The notes: generated from the sequence alone by a model not told the origin. A DNA stretch of 38,811 nucleotides from Lentimicrobium sp. L6 (GCF_013166655.1 NZ_JABKCA010000057.1:1-38811); one strand, 5' to 3'; numbered from the stretch's first letter, positions 1-8,937 are shown. Made by a program: numbers and translations.

Positions 1-193
1 ACCGATTGCTTACGCTTCGATTAAATTACACGAGACTTAAATGGGTAACCCTATCATTTTATTTACTTTTAGGAATGGACTCCGCTTTTAAATACTTTTG
101 TCAGTAAGAAAATAAATAGTCCAGTATTAGACCGGAAGGGATGGGCATTTTAACTTCGTTGAGCTCGTAGAACTCGGTTCTTGCAAATACTTA

Positions 194-201
194 TAACTTT
201 G
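194..201 (+). promoter_or_regulatory. Bacteroidota -7 promoter box for the exonuclease/GIY-YIG gene
   Basis: TAACTTTG matches the Bacteroidota -7 consensus TAnnTTTG exactly. It ends only 5 bases before the ATG at 207, so a transcript starting a few bases downstream would have almost no leader. I do not see a convincing -33 TTG at the usual spacing of about 19. Confidence 0.5.
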
Positions 202-206
202 TGGCA

Positions 207-1562
207 ATGGAAAAATATGCGGTAATAGATGTAGAAACTACTGGGTTGAGTCACAAAACGGAGCGACTTACAGAAATTGCGATTGTTGTTATAGAGGATG
301 GTGAAATTGTGAATGAGTTCAGCAGTTTGATTAATCCAGAGCGCAAAATTCCATATAGAATTACTCAGTTGACGGGTATTAATGATCAGATGGTTCAAGG
401 GGCACCACATTTTTATGAGATAGCAAAGCAAATCGTGGAACTTACCACTAATTGCATATTTGTAGCTCATAATGCCTCTTTCGATTATCGTTTTATTCAG
501 GCTGAATTTGCACGTTATGAATTCGATTATCATAGGAAGGTTCTCGATACCGTAAAGCTAGCCCGGAAACTCATGCCCGGTTTCCGCTCCTATAGTTTGG
601 GGAAGCTAACAGCTCAATTGGGCATTAAAATAGAAAACAGGCATAGAGCCATGGGGGATGCTGCAGCTACCGCCCAATTATTCATCATGCTTTTAAATCT
701 TCAGCCTGAAATTACTCAATTGAATCTAAGGGGACTCCATTCAAACTTAAAAAAAGAAATCCTCGATTCTTTACCTCATGAAACTGGAGTCTATTATTTC
801 TTCGATGAAGCTCATCAATTGATTTATATCGGTAAAAGCAATAATATTCACAGTCGTGTGCTTTCTCATTTGAGTAATACCACCACAAGGAAAGCCATTG
901 AAATGCGAGAACGAATAGCAGATGTAAATTATGAGATTTGTGGAAGTGAGTTGGTGGCTCTTTTATTAGAGTCCAACGAGATTAAGATCCACATGCCTGT
1001 TTATAATCGCGCACAGCGACGAACAGCTTTTGTTTGGGGTATGTATCAGTATTTGAATGAAAGTGGCTATATCTGCTTGCGCTTAGCTAAAACCAGTGAA
1101 GAAAAGGAAATTCCTGTCAATGTTTTTAAAACCAAGAGAACGGCTTTATCAGAATTGGAGAGATTAACAGAGGAGTTTCAATTATGCCAAAATATGAATG
1201 GTTTGTATCAAAGTTCTGGAGCTTGTTTTCATTATTCTATTAAGCAATGCCTTGGAGCTTGTGTAGGAGAGGAGCTTCCTGATAAATATAATAAGCGAGT
1301 AGAACAGTTGATCAATCTTTATCAATATCAGAATCGTAATTTGTTGATAGTGGATTCGGGTAGACGAGTTGGGGAGAAATCCATCATATTGATTGAGAAT
1401 TTCGTATATCAGGGTTTTGGATTTGTGGCAGAAGAAGAATTAGATCAATCTATAGAGGTCATTAAGTCTTTCATCAAATATTATCCAGAGAATAAAGATG
1501 TGGCCACCATTATTCGGGGGTATTTGAGACAGAAAAAAGCGGAAGCAGTTATTGAGTATTAA
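207..1562 (+). CDS. DnaQ-like exonuclease fused to GIY-YIG (UvrC/Cho-like) nuclease
   Basis: A two-nuclease fusion of about 451 residues. The N-terminal part (about 1-165) is a DEDDh 3'-5' exonuclease like the DNA polymerase III epsilon subunit: VIDVETTGL carries the first acidic pair, VAHNASFDYRF the second motif, and HRAMGDAAAT the His and last Asp. From about 190 comes a GIY-YIG domain (GVYYF, then LIYIGKSNNIHSRVLSHL), as in the UvrC N-terminus and Cho. The Cys-containing C-terminal part (CFHYSIKQCLGACVG) resembles the equivalent region of such fusions. By family it probably acts in DNA repair rather than as the replicative proofreader. I chose ATG 207; an in-frame GTG lies at 201 but overlaps the promoter box. 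Its TAA overlaps the stop codon of the convergent thioredoxin gene. Confidence 0.9.
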   Translation: MEKYAVIDVETTGLSHKTERLTEIAIVVIEDGEIVNEFSSLINPERKIPYRITQLTGINDQMVQGAPHFYEIAKQIVELTTNCIFVAHNASFDYRFIQAEFARYEFDYHRKVLDTVKLARKLMPGFRSYSLGKLTAQLGIKIENRHRAMGDAAATAQLFIMLLNLQPEITQLNLRGLHSNLKKEILDSLPHETGVYYFFDEAHQLIYIGKSNNIHSRVLSHLSNTTTRKAIEMRERIADVNYEICGSELVALLLESNEIKIHMPVYNRAQRRTAFVWGMYQYLNESGYICLRLAKTSEEKEIPVNVFKTKRTALSELERLTEEFQLCQNMNGLYQSSGACFHYSIKQCLGACVGEELPDKYNKRVEQLINLYQYQNRNLLIVDSGRRVGEKSIILIENFVYQGFGFVAEEELDQSIEVIKSFIKYYPENKDVATIIRGYLRQKKAEAVIEY

Positions 1563-2005
1563 AGATGCTTTTCAATTTCTTTTAGCAAAGTAGCTTTGGG
1601 TTTGATGCCCACAAATTGTTTCACCATTTCGCCATTTTTAAATACCATAATGGTTGGTATACTTCTGATACCATATTTAGCGGCCATCTTTTTATTTTTA
1701 TCCACATCCATTTTACAGATATTGGCTTTTCCAGCAATCTCGTCTGCTAGCTCGTTAACAATGGGGCCTTGCATGCGGCAAGGAGCACACCATGGTGCCC
1801 AGAAATCGACCAAACTCACACCCTTACCAATTACTTTTTCGAATGTCTGATCTGTTAAGTCTATGGTGTTTTCACTTGTCTCTGGACCTCCTCCGCCTAT
1901 GAGTACACGACGTATTTTATACATTCTAACGATAAGGAATAATACGATTGCTGCTAATAATAAAACAGGGGTTAATAGGTTCCAATTGGTTTCAAGTATA
2001 ATCAT
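1559..2005 (-). CDS. membrane-anchored thioredoxin-like protein
   Basis: 148 residues. One N-terminal membrane segment (about 10-27, LLTPVLLLAAIVLFLIV) is followed by a basic stretch (RMYKIRR) and a complete thioredoxin fold. The active site is WCAPC rather than the canonical WCGPC. The buried Asp (LVDFW) and the cis-Pro loop (IRSIPTIMVF) are kept. The basic residues after the membrane segment suggest the thioredoxin domain faces the cytoplasm by the positive-inside rule, which is an inference. The gene starts inside the stop of the upstream soluble thioredoxin gene (ATGA overlap, 2002-2005), so translational coupling is likely. Both genes share the segment C-x-x-Q-x-P-I-V-x-E-L after the active site, pointing to tandem duplication. 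Confidence 0.88.
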   Translation of the reverse strand: MIILETNWNLLTPVLLLAAIVLFLIVRMYKIRRVLIGGGGPETSENTIDLTDQTFEKVIGKGVSLVDFWAPWCAPCRMQGPIVNELADEIAGKANICKMDVDKNKKMAAKYGIRSIPTIMVFKNGEMVKQFVGIKPKATLLKEIEKHL

Positions 2006-2319
2006 ATTAAGTTTTTTATGTGCTTATTATTGAGAATAGTTTCTTTTGATTGTAAGCCAGCAAACCTTTCTATTTCTTCTCCATTATGGTAAAGAACTAG
2101 CATAGGAATATTTCTGATTTTTCGCTCATTAGCAATATATTTATTCTCATTGATATCGACTTTTGCAACATTTAAAATACCTTTCAATTGCTCCGCTAAT
2201 TCTTGAACTATTGGATCTTGAGTGAGGCAAGGAATGCACCAAAAGGCCCAATAGTCTACTAAAACCCAGCCTTTGGCAAGTTCAGTATTGAAGTTCGTGA
2301 AGTTTAAATCTTTTATCAT
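2002..2319 (-). CDS. thioredoxin-like protein with WCIPC active site
   Basis: A 105-residue, single-domain, soluble thioredoxin. VLVDYWAFWCIPC holds the conserved buried Asp and the CxxC redox pair, and IRNIPMLVLYHNGE the cis-Pro. The intervening residues Ile-Pro differ from the standard Gly-Pro and would be expected to alter redox potential; that is inferred from the family. It is the first gene of a two-gene unit with the membrane-anchored paralogue and has its own consensus promoter just upstream. Specific partner unknown. Confidence 0.88.
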   Translation of the reverse strand: MIKDLNFTNFNTELAKGWVLVDYWAFWCIPCLTQDPIVQELAEQLKGILNVAKVDINENKYIANERKIRNIPMLVLYHNGEEIERFAGLQSKETILNNKHIKNLI

Positions 2320-2335
2320 ACAAATAAATATTCGG

Positions 2336-2366
2336 CAAAGGTAAATTAAAACTTGCTAGTGGCAAA
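2336..2366 (-). promoter_or_regulatory. consensus Bacteroidota promoter for the thioredoxin pair
   Basis: Read on the minus strand: TTTG, 19 bases, then TACCTTTG. This fits the Bacteroidota housekeeping promoter TTTG-N19-TAnnTTTG exactly. It lies 16 bases upstream of the ATG at 2319. Confidence 0.75.
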
Positions 2367-2370
2367 TAAA

Positions 2371-3228
2371 TTAGATGTTATTTTCTTCCTCAGGAGCAAG
2401 AAGGGCAGCACCGCAAATTTTACAGAATCTAGCTCCATCCTCATGTTTGTCACAATGGCAATTTTCACAAACTAGAGTGTTTAGATTTATTTTTCTTTTA
2501 TTTTCAGATTTAATCATTTCGGAAGAAACGATACCTGTCGGTACGGCAATAATGGCATAACCCATAATCATAATAATGGATGCTAAGAACTGTCCAAAAA
2601 CTGTAGTTGGCGCAATATCTCCATAGCCTACTGTAGTTAATGTTACTATTGCCCAATAGATGCCTCGGGGAATACTGGTAAAACCATTTTCTGGTCCTTC
2701 TACAATATACATAATAGAGCCCATCAAGACGACTATGGTCATAATGATTTCTAGAAAAACAGTGATTTTATGACGGCTATTATAAAGACTATCACGTAAT
2801 ACTTGAGAAGCGCCAACGTATCTACCCAATTTCAGAATTCTAAAAACTCTGATGAGTCTGAATATTCTAATCACCATCATAAAGTGGGACCCAGTAAGTA
2901 CCATACTTAAATAAGTAGGGAGAATGGCTAGAAAGTCAATAATTCCATAAAAACTAAAAATATAATTTTTGAAAGGATTTTTAGTGATGTAAATTCTAAG
3001 GAAGTATTCTATGGTAAAGAATATAGTAAAGGTCCATTCTAAGACGAAGAATAATTTAGAAAACTTTTCATTGATAGAATGCACACTGTCGAGCATGACA
3101 ATAATAACGCTGAGAAGAATAGCGATGAGAAGCAAAATGTCAAAAGCCTTTCCCATGGGAGTATCTGCTTCCTGAATAATGGTATGAAGCTTATGTTTTA
3201 TACTTTCTTTTGATTTATTCATCATCAT
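2371..3228 (-). CDS. voltage-gated-type potassium channel with C-terminal zinc ribbon
   Basis: About 285 residues. Six membrane segments are visible. S4 has the spaced arginines of a voltage sensor (RIFRLIRVFRILKLGR), and the pore loop carries the K+ selectivity filter TTVGYGD before the last helix. The cytosolic tail ends in a zinc-ribbon-like set of cysteines (CENCHC, then CKICG) instead of an RCK/TrkA domain. Family: Kch/ion-transport tetrameric cation channel of the inner membrane. The longest reading frame begins with TTG at 3237; I prefer one of the clustered ATGs (3228, 3225, 3222). The start overlaps the end of the upstream lipoprotein gene, so the two are probably cotranscribed. The physiological trigger is unknown. 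Confidence 0.88.
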   Translation of the reverse strand: MMMNKSKESIKHKLHTIIQEADTPMGKAFDILLLIAILLSVIIVMLDSVHSINEKFSKLFFVLEWTFTIFFTIEYFLRIYITKNPFKNYIFSFYGIIDFLAILPTYLSMVLTGSHFMMVIRIFRLIRVFRILKLGRYVGASQVLRDSLYNSRHKITVFLEIIMTIVVLMGSIMYIVEGPENGFTSIPRGIYWAIVTLTTVGYGDIAPTTVFGQFLASIIMIMGYAIIAVPTGIVSSEMIKSENKRKINLNTLVCENCHCDKHEDGARFCKICGAALLAPEEENNI

Positions 3229-3613
3229 CTTCTTCAATATTCATTTCATAAGGAATGCTCACGCTGTAGGATCTTTCACTATTTTGTACTTTGCCATTAA
3301 ACCTAATGATCCACAAACCGTCGAAACTTTCATAGCCTCCAATCAATTGTTCTTCGTTTTGAGATAGTAACCTGGAATTAAAATCCTGAAAGTATACTGC
3401 GCTGTTAGGAGAAAGTATAGTGACCGAATCTAAAACAATATCGTAATTGGTGCATTTGGCCACAAAAGTAGCAGTGGCAATGGATGGCTGGGTAACCAAG
3501 AAATTGACTTCATTGGGGTCTATATTTTCTTTGAGTTTATCACTTTTACAATTGAAAAATGAAAGACCCAAGAGTAAAATAAAGAATATTGAAAGTATTT
3601 TAGTTTTGGTCAT
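3215..3613 (-). CDS. small lipoprotein of unknown function
   Basis: 132 residues. A hydrophobic signal ending in LSFFNC fits a lipoprotein signal peptidase site (Cys about 22). The mature part is beta-rich with no domain I recognise, and the C-terminus is strongly acidic (EEDDDE). The frame can be extended upstream to 3676, but ATG 3613 gives a clean signal peptide and lies 7 bases after a TACATTTG promoter box, so this start is preferred. The gene overlaps the K+ channel gene downstream and begins just after the TIGR02757 gene. No function is assigned. Confidence 0.75.
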   Translation of the reverse strand: MTKTKILSIFFILLLGLSFFNCKSDKLKENIDPNEVNFLVTQPSIATATFVAKCTNYDIVLDSVTILSPNSAVYFQDFNSRLLSQNEEQLIGGYESFDGLWIIRFNGKVQNSERSYSVSIPYEMNIEEDDDE

Positions 3614-3620
3614 ATTAGAG

Positions 3621-3652
3621 CAAATGTAGTAAAATTCACAGATCTTTTTCAA
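3621..3652 (-). promoter_or_regulatory. promoter for lipoprotein / K+ channel unit
   Basis: On the minus strand TACATTTG (3628-3621) fits TAnnTTTG. A TTG lies upstream with a spacer of 21 instead of 19. It overlaps the 3' end of the TIGR02757 gene and leaves a leader of only a few bases before ATG 3613. Confidence 0.5.
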
Positions 3653-4406
3653 AAACACCCATCCCAAAAAGAGCAAAGTCGTATTTTATTGGATCTTGTG
3701 GATCTAATTTCTTTAAATTCTGGCTCACTTCTTCAACAGCTTTCCAATCATTTGATTTTCTCAGGAGTAAACCGAGCTCACGAGCATTACGAGCGGTATG
3801 CACATCTAAAGGAAGCAAAAGGTCTGCCATAGAGATCTGTTTCCATATTCCAAAATCAATTCCAGATTGGTCTTTTCGGACCATCCACCTCAGGAACATG
3901 TTTAATCGCTTCGAAGCCGAGTTTTTCTCAGGATTAGAAATGTGTTTTCGTGTTCTTAGGGGATGATCAATAGAAAAGAAAACCTCATGAAGCTCAGATA
4001 ATCCTCTTTTAATTCCTCCGGTTTTATATCCATTATTGATGACAGTCTCCAATCCATTATGATTTTGGTAGATGTTTTGAAGGCTTTCAATAAAAAAGAG
4101 AATATCTTCGGGTAACATAGTTCTGTGCCGGAAATCGCTAAATCCGATCCTATCTGCAGGGCTGTGATTCATAATAAAATAATGAGGTTCAAATTCCATC
4201 AGCTGCATTAGCTTTTTAGCATTCTTTAGAATAGTTGGCCTTTGACCCCAAGCTATGGAAGAGGCTAAAAATCCAGCTATTTCTATATCTTCTTTTTTTG
4301 AAAAATAATGAGGAATTTGAATAGGATCTAATGCAATAAATTCCTCATTACAATAGGCTTCATATTTTGAATCCAATAAGGTTTTGATTTGTTTTAGGCC
4401 GCCCAT
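3636..4406 (-). CDS. TIGR02757 (DUF2400) family protein
   Basis: 256 residues, cytosolic. It matches the TIGR02757 family by the segments FLASSIAWGQRPTILKNAKK near residue 45 and LPLDVHTARNARELGLL near 195, with the C-terminal PIKYDFALFGMG. The HTAR region resembles a helix-hairpin-helix/DNA-glycosylase-like fold, but the biochemical role of the family is not established to my knowledge. The ATG overlaps the last 13 bases of the upstream CHAT gene, so it is likely expressed with it. Confidence 0.85.
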   Translation of the reverse strand: MGGLKQIKTLLDSKYEAYCNEEFIALDPIQIPHYFSKKEDIEIAGFLASSIAWGQRPTILKNAKKLMQLMEFEPHYFIMNHSPADRIGFSDFRHRTMLPEDILFFIESLQNIYQNHNGLETVINNGYKTGGIKRGLSELHEVFFSIDHPLRTRKHISNPEKNSASKRLNMFLRWMVRKDQSGIDFGIWKQISMADLLLPLDVHTARNARELGLLLRKSNDWKAVEEVSQNLKKLDPQDPIKYDFALFGMGVFEKDL

Positions 4407-7400
4407 TTTTTTCTTCTTTGAAATATGAAAACTCCAAGGGCTAATAATATGGTGCTACCAAGAATTATCATATCCCATCTTTTCCTTTGTACAAATTGTA
4501 ATTTGGCATCATCACCCATCAGGGTTAATCCAGCCCAATAATATGGATGAGCGTATAACGCATTACCCTGTGCCAATACTTCTACCTTGGCTCTGTAAAG
4601 GGCTTGGCTTTTTTTGTCACCATTTGCCAAATATTGATAAAACTTGTCTATCACCAGAGCGCCAAACCTATCGTTCACTTCCCAAAGACTCATAATGATA
4701 GCTGGTACGCCAGCAAACTGGAAACCAGAACTTAAACTCATAACTCCTTCACCCTTTTGCAAGGCTCCATCGCCAGTGCTACATCCACTTAAAACAGCTA
4801 ATTCTGCATTTAAATCGAGTCCTAATAGTTCGTAGGTATTCACCAGACCCGAATTGGTTTCTTGGTTATAGGTGAATAGTAGTTTCGAATAAAGAGGATC
4901 CTCATCATTGATTTGGGTGTGCATAGCTAAATGAAGGATTCCTGCATTTTTTGCTTCTGTTTTAAAAATCTCTTCCGAAGCTTCTGAACCAATAAAAGTT
5001 TTAGTTTTTAGATTTCTTTCTATGCTTTCTACTTCCATTTTAGCATAATCTAAAGGGCGTAAAAAGTTATATTCTTCAGGGACGGAATCTTGTTTTTTAT
5101 TGTTTTGATATAAAGGTGCAAATGCGTAAACCTTATCGTTTGGTTTTGTTTCCCTTGACCTCATATTAAAGTAGATCTGCATGGAGTTAGCCACATTTGA
5201 TTTATGCTTTTTGATGAGATAAGGTAGGGTTCTGTAGTCGGGTCTTTCCGTTTTAACATCCTCAGTGAGCAATACATCAAAGGAAATATAGCTTAATTGT
5301 CCATCTGGAATAAAAATAAGATCTTTATTTTCGATCTGCTTTTCAATAGGTTTAATGAGTTTTTGATAGAGTGATCGACTGCTTTTAGTAAAAGTAACAA
5401 ATTCCTCGTAGCTATTATCCGTATCTACTTTTTTTAGCAGTTTGACAACGTTTTCTATGTTTTGAAAAAAACTTGAATCAATGCGCTCAGTGTAAAGCTT
5501 AACTTCTTCATGACTTAGGGTGATGATATTCAGTAAGCTGTCACTAATAGAATAATTAATAAAAGCAGTATTTGCTGGTGCTTTTTTCTGAATATCACAC
5601 ATGCTTAATTCCTTAAAACCATATTTTAGATTATAAAAACTGGAATAGTTTTCTTTATACTCTTTTTGGATGCTATCTAAACTCAAGCTAATTTGGTAGG
5701 CTTTCTGATCTAGTTCTTTGATGGTTTTAGGCTCATTGTTTAAACTGATTTCTACTTTTATTTCTTCCTCAATCCTTCCCATTTGAGACTTTAAATCCAA
5801 TTCTTTTTTAATTAAATGCTTGGGAACCTTTAATAGCTTTTTCTTTTCGAGAATATTTAATGATTGATAAAGTGTAAAGGATTTCTTTCCTTCAATGAAA
5901 TTGAAAATCTCAGATATTACATTTGCGTCATTAGTTTTAGAATACAGAATATATCCCACATCTATAGCTTGGTTATAAACATAGTGATTTTGTTTGCTAG
6001 ATTGTAAACTTTCAATCTGATCATAATTTCTTCTTAATTCGTTGACGCAGTATATGTAGAGTTTGTAGGTGTCAAATGACATTTCTAAATCTGTTATATC
6101 ATTGGTCTTTAGATATAATAAATAGAGGCCATATGCCTTCCAAGCCAAGGCGTTATTAAAATCGGGGGTGTTTGGGATTTCATCTGCTCTTGGATTCACA
6201 TAAATATCATAATTACTGAACCTATCGGAGGAGCTGCAAAGTGAAGACTGTAAGCTATCAAGACCTTGATTTATTTCCCCTATTTCTAAATAATGAGCTC
6301 CAAGTATATTGAGAGGAGCACTTAAATAAAATGAGGGACCATTATATTGTTGATACCAATTGGTAATGGCATTTTTTAAATATTCTTCTCCCCTTGAAAC
6401 ATCCTCTTTCTGCTCAATAAGAAATTGACCATAAACATAATAGGTCTGAGAAAGTTGGAATGCTTGAGGATCGTTTAAACTCAGATAATAATCTAAAGAT
6501 ATTTGATATAGAGAGTCTGCAATGTGATTCTGTTCTAAGGAAAAAAAAACATCAGCTAAATCTCTGTAAGCCATGTTCTTGCTTTCAGGATAGAGGCTTA
6601 GCGATTCTTTATAATATTGAATGGCTATTTTCATCTTACCAAGACCTTTATATGATAATCCAATATATCTATTGATATTGGCTTTTGTGGCCCTGCTCGA
6701 ATGGGAATCTGAGCTGTAGATGTGTAAGGCCATTTTTAGTTGTTTAATAGCCTGAGTGTATTGGTTACTTAGCATTAAAGTAGAAGATTTGTCTCGAAGT
6801 AGCAGAGCTAACTCAGTCTCCTTATGGTCGAATTTTAATAGAAATTCCTCAGCAATGTTAAAGTAGCTTTCTGCTAGGTCTAAATTGTCACTATATAATT
6901 CCGCATATGCTATTTGTTTGTAAACCATATACTTTATTCTATAGTCATCTTTTTTAGAATCATCGAATCCTCGAATGGCTTTTTTAAGATAAAACCTTGA
7001 AGAATCATTGATTCTATTAGAAGAATAATGAATGGACAACATATAATAGAATTGGGCTTGGTCAGATCCTGGGTATTTCTTTTTATTGGCTATTTGAAGT
7101 CCGGTATCAATGTAAGCAAAGTATGCTTTCATTCTATTTGTCTTACGATAGCAGTTTGTGTATTTTGAATATTCATAAGCAAAAGAAGTATCGTTCTTAT
7201 AATATTCCTTGTATAGATGAAAGTAGTCTTTGAATTCAGAAATAGCCTGTATGTAATTCCGGTCGTAATAACTCAACAAGGCTTTTAATTGCGTTGCTTT
7301 GGTTAATAGATGCCTATCGCTATGGTTGCTTATTGCAAACCTATTATATATGGTTTCAATGTGAGTACGGTAATCGTTCACATTGTATTTGTCAATAGAA

Positions 7401-7591
7401 TTAAGGTAGTTGATAATATTGCTTTTATAATTGGCATTGTTAAGGATAATGGAGTCGGCCAAATGTAAATGAAGTTCATCAATATTATTGGTCAAAGGAT
7501 TGTTTTTCGAGTTTCTTTGTTTAGGAGATAATTGCCCAAAAACGTTGAAGAAAACTAAGTGAATAAAAATCAATACAATGAAATACCTCAT
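4394..7591 (-). CDS. exported TPR-CHAT (caspase-like) protein with C-terminal membrane anchor
   Basis: 1065 residues. A signal peptide (1-19) is followed by a long helical TPR-type array (about 60-480, with repeats such as ATKANINRYIGLSYKGLGKM), a charged coiled-coil stretch (about 590-650) and a CHAT domain (about 720-1025). CHAT is a caspase-clan peptidase fold; the catalytic pair is visible as His in LHLAMH (about 890) and Cys in LSGCSTG (about 937). A last hydrophobic helix (about 1038-1056) followed by RRKKWAA anchors the C-terminus. Signal plus C-terminal anchor suggests most of the protein lies in the periplasm, which is inferred. Substrate unknown. A near-match promoter box (TATTTTAG) sits about 15 bases upstream, and a terminator separates it from the preceding T9SS gene. 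Confidence 0.88.
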   Translation of the reverse strand: MRYFIVLIFIHLVFFNVFGQLSPKQRNSKNNPLTNNIDELHLHLADSIILNNANYKSNIINYLNSIDKYNVNDYRTHIETIYNRFAISNHSDRHLLTKATQLKALLSYYDRNYIQAISEFKDYFHLYKEYYKNDTSFAYEYSKYTNCYRKTNRMKAYFAYIDTGLQIANKKKYPGSDQAQFYYMLSIHYSSNRINDSSRFYLKKAIRGFDDSKKDDYRIKYMVYKQIAYAELYSDNLDLAESYFNIAEEFLLKFDHKETELALLLRDKSSTLMLSNQYTQAIKQLKMALHIYSSDSHSSRATKANINRYIGLSYKGLGKMKIAIQYYKESLSLYPESKNMAYRDLADVFFSLEQNHIADSLYQISLDYYLSLNDPQAFQLSQTYYVYGQFLIEQKEDVSRGEEYLKNAITNWYQQYNGPSFYLSAPLNILGAHYLEIGEINQGLDSLQSSLCSSSDRFSNYDIYVNPRADEIPNTPDFNNALAWKAYGLYLLYLKTNDITDLEMSFDTYKLYIYCVNELRRNYDQIESLQSSKQNHYVYNQAIDVGYILYSKTNDANVISEIFNFIEGKKSFTLYQSLNILEKKKLLKVPKHLIKKELDLKSQMGRIEEEIKVEISLNNEPKTIKELDQKAYQISLSLDSIQKEYKENYSSFYNLKYGFKELSMCDIQKKAPANTAFINYSISDSLLNIITLSHEEVKLYTERIDSSFFQNIENVVKLLKKVDTDNSYEEFVTFTKSSRSLYQKLIKPIEKQIENKDLIFIPDGQLSYISFDVLLTEDVKTERPDYRTLPYLIKKHKSNVANSMQIYFNMRSRETKPNDKVYAFAPLYQNNKKQDSVPEEYNFLRPLDYAKMEVESIERNLKTKTFIGSEASEEIFKTEAKNAGILHLAMHTQINDEDPLYSKLLFTYNQETNSGLVNTYELLGLDLNAELAVLSGCSTGDGALQKGEGVMSLSSGFQFAGVPAIIMSLWEVNDRFGALVIDKFYQYLANGDKKSQALYRAKVEVLAQGNALYAHPYYWAGLTLMGDDAKLQFVQRKRWDMIILGSTILLALGVFIFQRRKKWAA

Positions 7592-7613
7592 AGAATATTT
7601 TTTGCTAAAATAG

Positions 7614-7645
7614 AAAAAAAGGGACTATAGAATATGTCCCTTTTT
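7614..7645 (-). terminator. intrinsic terminator after the T9SS cargo gene
   Basis: On the minus strand: A-tract, GGGAC, a ten-base loop, GTCCC, then seven Ts. It lies between the stop at 7688 and the start of the CHAT gene, so the two are separate transcription units. Confidence 0.8.
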
Positions 7646-7687
7646 GAGATAGTGTAAAAATTGTACAAGTGCAAAGTACACACGCGA

Positions 7688-8905
7688 CTATTTACGGACC
7701 GTTATAGATCCTTGAACTGATTTTGATTGATAATTTATTTGATAGAAGTATAAACCTCCTCGTAAATTTCTTGTATTGATTTGAAGTTCTTGGTTACTTA
7801 CTGTTGAATAATAGGTTTCAACCATTTGACCAACTGTATTGTATATTTTAACTTCAACTTTACTATCGGTATTTAAATGAATACTGAATGATTCGTTACA
7901 TGGATTTGGATAAGCTGTAGCAAGCTTACTCATCATGTTTTGATTTGTTGTTTTGAATTGAACGGAAGAAAAGTTAACATAAGGTAGTATTTGACCTTTA
8001 TTGTCTAATATATGTGTGCCTTCTACGATTTCAAAATGCTCTATTTGCTCCACGCTAATATCAGTCTTTTGTTTAATTCTTATATTTAGAACAGCTGTTT
8101 CGGAGTCAAATTTGTAGGTTTCTTGTCCAGTCCATCCAATTCTAATTTCATCATTTACAATATTATATTCTAAACCTTCTATACTTGATTCTATAGCTAG
8201 AACATCTATGAGTTCATCATTATAATTTAAAACGATTCCTATTCCATTTGTATTGATGGTTTCTGTAAAATATATGGGAACTAGTAATTCTTCATTGCTA
8301 AGTTCAGTGATAGATGTGTAGGTCATCATAGCATTGAATACAGATTTATCATCTCCGTTTTCAGTATTTAATGTGCCATTAGCCACTGTTCCTGCTGGAC
8401 CCCCGGTTGCCTTTAATTCATTGATCTCAAAATTCCAATCAGGTAAGTACCAATCGCCAACTGGTAAAGGTTGCCCCATAATATAGTAATTGAATAGTAA
8501 GGTCCAGAAGTCACTACTTGTGACTTGTCCATCCCCAGTTACATCTGCAGCTATCATTTGAATTTCATCAAACTCAATATATCCATAAAGATAACTTAGA
8601 ACAGTAAAAGCATCAGCTAAATCTACATATGTGTTTTCTGCATCATATTCAAATTTTGCTGTATATGATTCCCCAATCATCAAATCTTCAAAGAAAAAAT
8701 ATCCATCGGAATTAGTATAGGTGGTTGCGATAAATTCGTTATTACTATCGAATAAATCAACTTCAACTCCACCCATAATGTGGTCAGGTTGATTCAAACA
8801 AATAACATTACATGAGTAATTATCCGTTTGCGCATAGCTATTTATTGAAAATAACGTTGTCAATATTAGACTAAAAAATGCTAAAAATAGTTTGGTGTTT
8901 TTCAT
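7688..8905 (-). CDS. type IX-secreted protein with dockerin-like and cohesin-like segments
   Basis: 405 residues. Signal peptide about 1-25. Residues 30-95 resemble a prealbumin-like/carboxypeptidase-regulatory beta domain (VDLFDSNNEFIATTYTNSDGYFFFEDL). About 95-145 holds a dockerin-like calcium loop (ADVTGDGQVTSSDFWTL). About 200-315 is a beta-sandwich like that of cohesin-type segments. The last 75 residues form a type A T9SS sorting domain (YPNPCNESFSIHL, VKIYNTVGQMVE, GGLYFYQI, ending in a basic tail). It should therefore cross the outer membrane by the type IX system and be attached to or released from the cell surface. No enzyme domain is seen. Upstream lies the module shared with the divergent histidine kinase. 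Confidence 0.87.
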   Translation of the reverse strand: MKNTKLFLAFFSLILTTLFSINSYAQTDNYSCNVICLNQPDHIMGGVEVDLFDSNNEFIATTYTNSDGYFFFEDLMIGESYTAKFEYDAENTYVDLADAFTVLSYLYGYIEFDEIQMIAADVTGDGQVTSSDFWTLLFNYYIMGQPLPVGDWYLPDWNFEINELKATGGPAGTVANGTLNTENGDDKSVFNAMMTYTSITELSNEELLVPIYFTETINTNGIGIVLNYNDELIDVLAIESSIEGLEYNIVNDEIRIGWTGQETYKFDSETAVLNIRIKQKTDISVEQIEHFEIVEGTHILDNKGQILPYVNFSSVQFKTTNQNMMSKLATAYPNPCNESFSIHLNTDSKVEVKIYNTVGQMVETYYSTVSNQELQINTRNLRGGLYFYQINYQSKSVQGSITVRK

Positions 8906-8937
8906 AATGCTTATTCTTTTTTACTTCTCCTATCACT

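Noticed and set aside
150-533. A 127-codon minus-strand frame opposite the exonuclease domain
   Set aside because: It lies antisense to the highly conserved DEDDh domain and has no family resemblance or promoter; a shadow frame.
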